DNA from: Capitella teleta
Lineage: Eukaryota > Annelida > Polychaeta > Capitellidae
Assembly (NCBI GenBank): GCA_000328365.1
Contig: KB295744.1
Location: 4,064-68,063 of the forward strand
Reading direction: 5' to 3'
Length of the DNA stretch: 64,000 nucleotides
The position numbers and the translations under genes were made by a program. Each line of letters starts with the position of its first letter. The stretch's first letter is position 1. The notes beneath the pieces are model-generated. The model was not told where the DNA came from. It saw nothing but the letters and a program-made list of their open reading frames with translations, and made no database searches. This document shows, in pieces, positions 62,001-64,000 of the stretch.

Positions 62001-64000
62001 AGCTCTGAGACAGAGACAGATGAGGAGAACGAGATGACGGTCATTCGGCCGAATCCTGTCATCACACGACTCAGACACAGTAGTCACGGCAGCCATGGCA
62101 GCTACGGTATGTCTCAACCCTGATTATGTAACAAGGCGTGGTGATGTAATACTAACGCATGGTATTGAAACTTTCAAGCAGAATCAAGCAGTCTGCACAG
62201 CAGCAGCATTCAAGGGGAATCCGATTCAGAATCTGAGCTCTTGTCCACAATCAGCTCCACGCTGGACGGCCTCATTTCCAGCGACTCCAGCGATCCTAGT
62301 GATCTTGACGATGACCCTTTTGTCGTCACTGACAAACCCGTTTTTCTGACATCCAAGGGACCGATTCATGTTGACGCAGGTCTTGATTGGTGTTGTGGTT
62401 CTTCCCCTGGCTTCTCCACTTCCTTGTTTTCCCCATTTGGGTTGATTTCTTGTTTTTTCAATTCCTGTTTTGCATGTTTCTTTGCATGAATCTTTGTGAT
62501 ATTCTTATTTTCCAATTTGGATTTTTCTCCCCAATTTATTTTCATGTTTTCACCTAACAAATATTCCTTGTTCATTATATTTGTCTTCATCTCACCAATT
62601 TGTTTGTTTTACAACTTACAACTGTTTATCAGCTGACGGAGGATATGATGAAGTTGACTGCGCCCCATTGGAGCCCCGTGACTCCAGTGACCTCTGCTCA
62701 TACCTGCTCATTGACTCGCGCGATCAGCTCTCAATCAACCTAACCCCACATGCGATGGAAGTTCTCACCGAAGTCTCTCAGGTAACCCCCCCCCAACTCT
62801 CTCTCTTTCTCTAGGCCTCTCTCCTTATTCTCCTTTCTAGACATTTACACGTACAAATGCAGCCACGTTGAAGTCCGTGCAAGATCTTCCTGGTTTCGAG
62901 ATCTTCAATGAGGTCATTCTCCTTCTCCATGTTGATGTACTAATCGAGTCTTTTTGATATTTCATTCTCTTTGACAGCTGGATATCAGGGCTAAAGTTAC
63001 ACTCTCTCCTCAAATCAAGGTGATTTTTAATTGTTGCATTTGTGGTTAAGCTGCTGTTTGTAACCTTTTTCTCAATTTTTTGTACGATTTCTTTTACTTA
63101 ATTTTTTTCCTGTTTCTTTTGATTGCTCAGTTTTATATCAGATCGATTTTTATGAACTTCAAATCACATCTTCTGATATAAATGCTGAGCTTTGGCTGTT
63201 TTTACACGTTATTTGCATGTTTGACTGTTGTGCTTAGAATATATCCGTGCGACGTCATTGGAAGACCCGCGGTAGAGTTCCCTCCATCCGCTTCAGCATT
63301 GCGCAAATTCCACCTGGCTCACGATTCGCCCGCCGCTCAGCTGAGGAGTTTGTGAGCTGCGAGGATGTGATTACTCCGACGGTGGCGCCTCTCCTGGGCG
63401 AGGTATCCACACCGTGAACGCACGTTTTGCACTTCACGCACTTATTTTTCTCTTAAAAATTCACTGCTTTTCTTATTTTATCGCAGAGCATGTAGTTTTA
63501 TAGAAGAATTAGAGTACATTTTTTCACTTTATAAGTAGATCATTTATAGATTGAAATACTGAATTTTAATCATTGAACTTTTAACTCACTAAATTTTTGA
63601 CTGAATTACGTAGCTCCACAATGAAGGAATCCACAAAGTTGCTCTAGGAAATGCCCCGAATAAGGATAAATCTATGGACGATGTTGATGGCGAACTCATC
63701 CAAATTGAGGCTGAGTGAGTGCTTTATGAAACATCATAGATTTTATCCAATGTTATCGATATTTCTGTTTCAAGGGACGACGTGGATGGAATCAGCTTCC
63801 TATCCAAAGCGCCATTGGTTCCCGCTCCCGTTGTGGCTGTCACCGCTCCCTTCCTCTTCTCCGCTGTTCCTGACGATAACATGGAAAGTTACATGACGAC
63901 AAAAGATGACGAACCAGCAAAGGAACACATGAACATCAAGGTTTGTGTCAGAGAAGCCATCTCTCAGATCTTTGATGTTTCGCTTTTCAGCTCGAAGGAT
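50041..64000 (+). CDS. VPS13: VPS13 (VPS13A/C type) bridge-like lipid transfer protein, N-terminal part
   Basis: Fifty coding exons, cut by the window edge, give about 2275 residues (VPS13A is about 3170). The first coding exon is 50041-50202 with ATG at 50106 after an acceptor, so a 5' untranslated exon exists. VPS13 proteins form a long hydrophobic groove that moves phospholipids between membranes. The N-terminus is a chorein domain: [60 protein letters not shown], and the [10 protein letters not shown] signature. Later matches to VPS13A include [16 protein letters not shown], and [18 protein letters not shown]. The A/C class is chosen over D and B by the RYED and SWLW segments. Exons are small (39 and 42 bp at 58919-58957 and 62978-63019), introns mostly 45-100 nt, except intron 2 (2.4 kb). 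The last exon seen is 63991-64000. The VAB, ATG_C and PH-like regions lie outside. Confidence 0.94.
50306..52732 (+). other. VPS13 intron 2 (2.4 kb)
   Basis: The longest VPS13 intron. It contains repeat R1 copy 2 and no exon I can support on either strand. Confidence 0.6.
50995..51104. repeat. Dispersed repeat family R1, copy 2
   Basis: Partner of 4990-5101, inside VPS13 intron 2. A GAGGTCGAAACCTC hairpin resembles a tRNA T-arm with a B box. Confidence 0.5.
53086..53114. repeat. Possible diverged copy of the TAGC/GCTA micro-element
   Basis: GCTGACATATTACTACAGCAAAGCTC resembles the left end of the family with a 2-base insertion. No target duplication or right end is seen. It lies in VPS13 intron 3. 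Confidence 0.3.

Overview
This is a metazoan nuclear window. Four housekeeping or metazoan genes can be read with full exon structure: NSMCE1, SCPX/SCP2, NIPBL and a VPS13A/C-type VPS13. Most coding introns are about 45-100 nt, with canonical GT-AG ends and conserved phases. Gene deserts are AT-rich and packed with small inverted-repeat elements. A SUEL (rhamnose-binding) lectin exon joined to a CUB-like exon, together with RFX X-box motifs, points to a marine invertebrate. A sponge or other early-branching animal fits best, but the species cannot be fixed from the sequence. I saw no rRNA, tRNA, CRISPR, retrovirus-like or Polinton-like element.

Layout. 1-10 kb: minus-strand SUEL and CUB-like exons (1512-2241), an isolated plus-strand terminal exon (3653-3865), a possible small secreted-protein gene (5867-6297), and a signal-peptide exon (9959-10061) that could be the start of the lectin gene. 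10-15.6 kb: no gene recognised; it holds a 75-base assembly gap and two RFX X-boxes. 15.67-16.74 kb: NSMCE1, minus strand, 6 exons. 17.7-19.3 kb: a nest of very small transposon-like elements. 19.93-26.29 kb: SCPX (thiolase plus SCP2), minus strand, 18 exons. 29.38-37.89 kb: NIPBL, plus strand, 37 coding exons. 37.9-50.0 kb: intergenic, with an orphan promoter-like block, a fold-back repeat, a LINE fragment and a third X-box. 50.04-64.0 kb: the first 50 coding exons of VPS13, running off the right edge.

The genes do not form a pathway. NIPBL (cohesin loader) and NSMCE1 (SMC5/6 subunit) both serve SMC complexes. SCPX works in peroxisomal lipid breakdown and VPS13 in lipid transfer between organelles. 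The most unusual content is a family of 24-69 bp elements that begin TAGC, usually end GCTA, and are each flanked by 9-bp target-site duplications. One copy has a second 32-bp palindromic element of the same type inserted in it.
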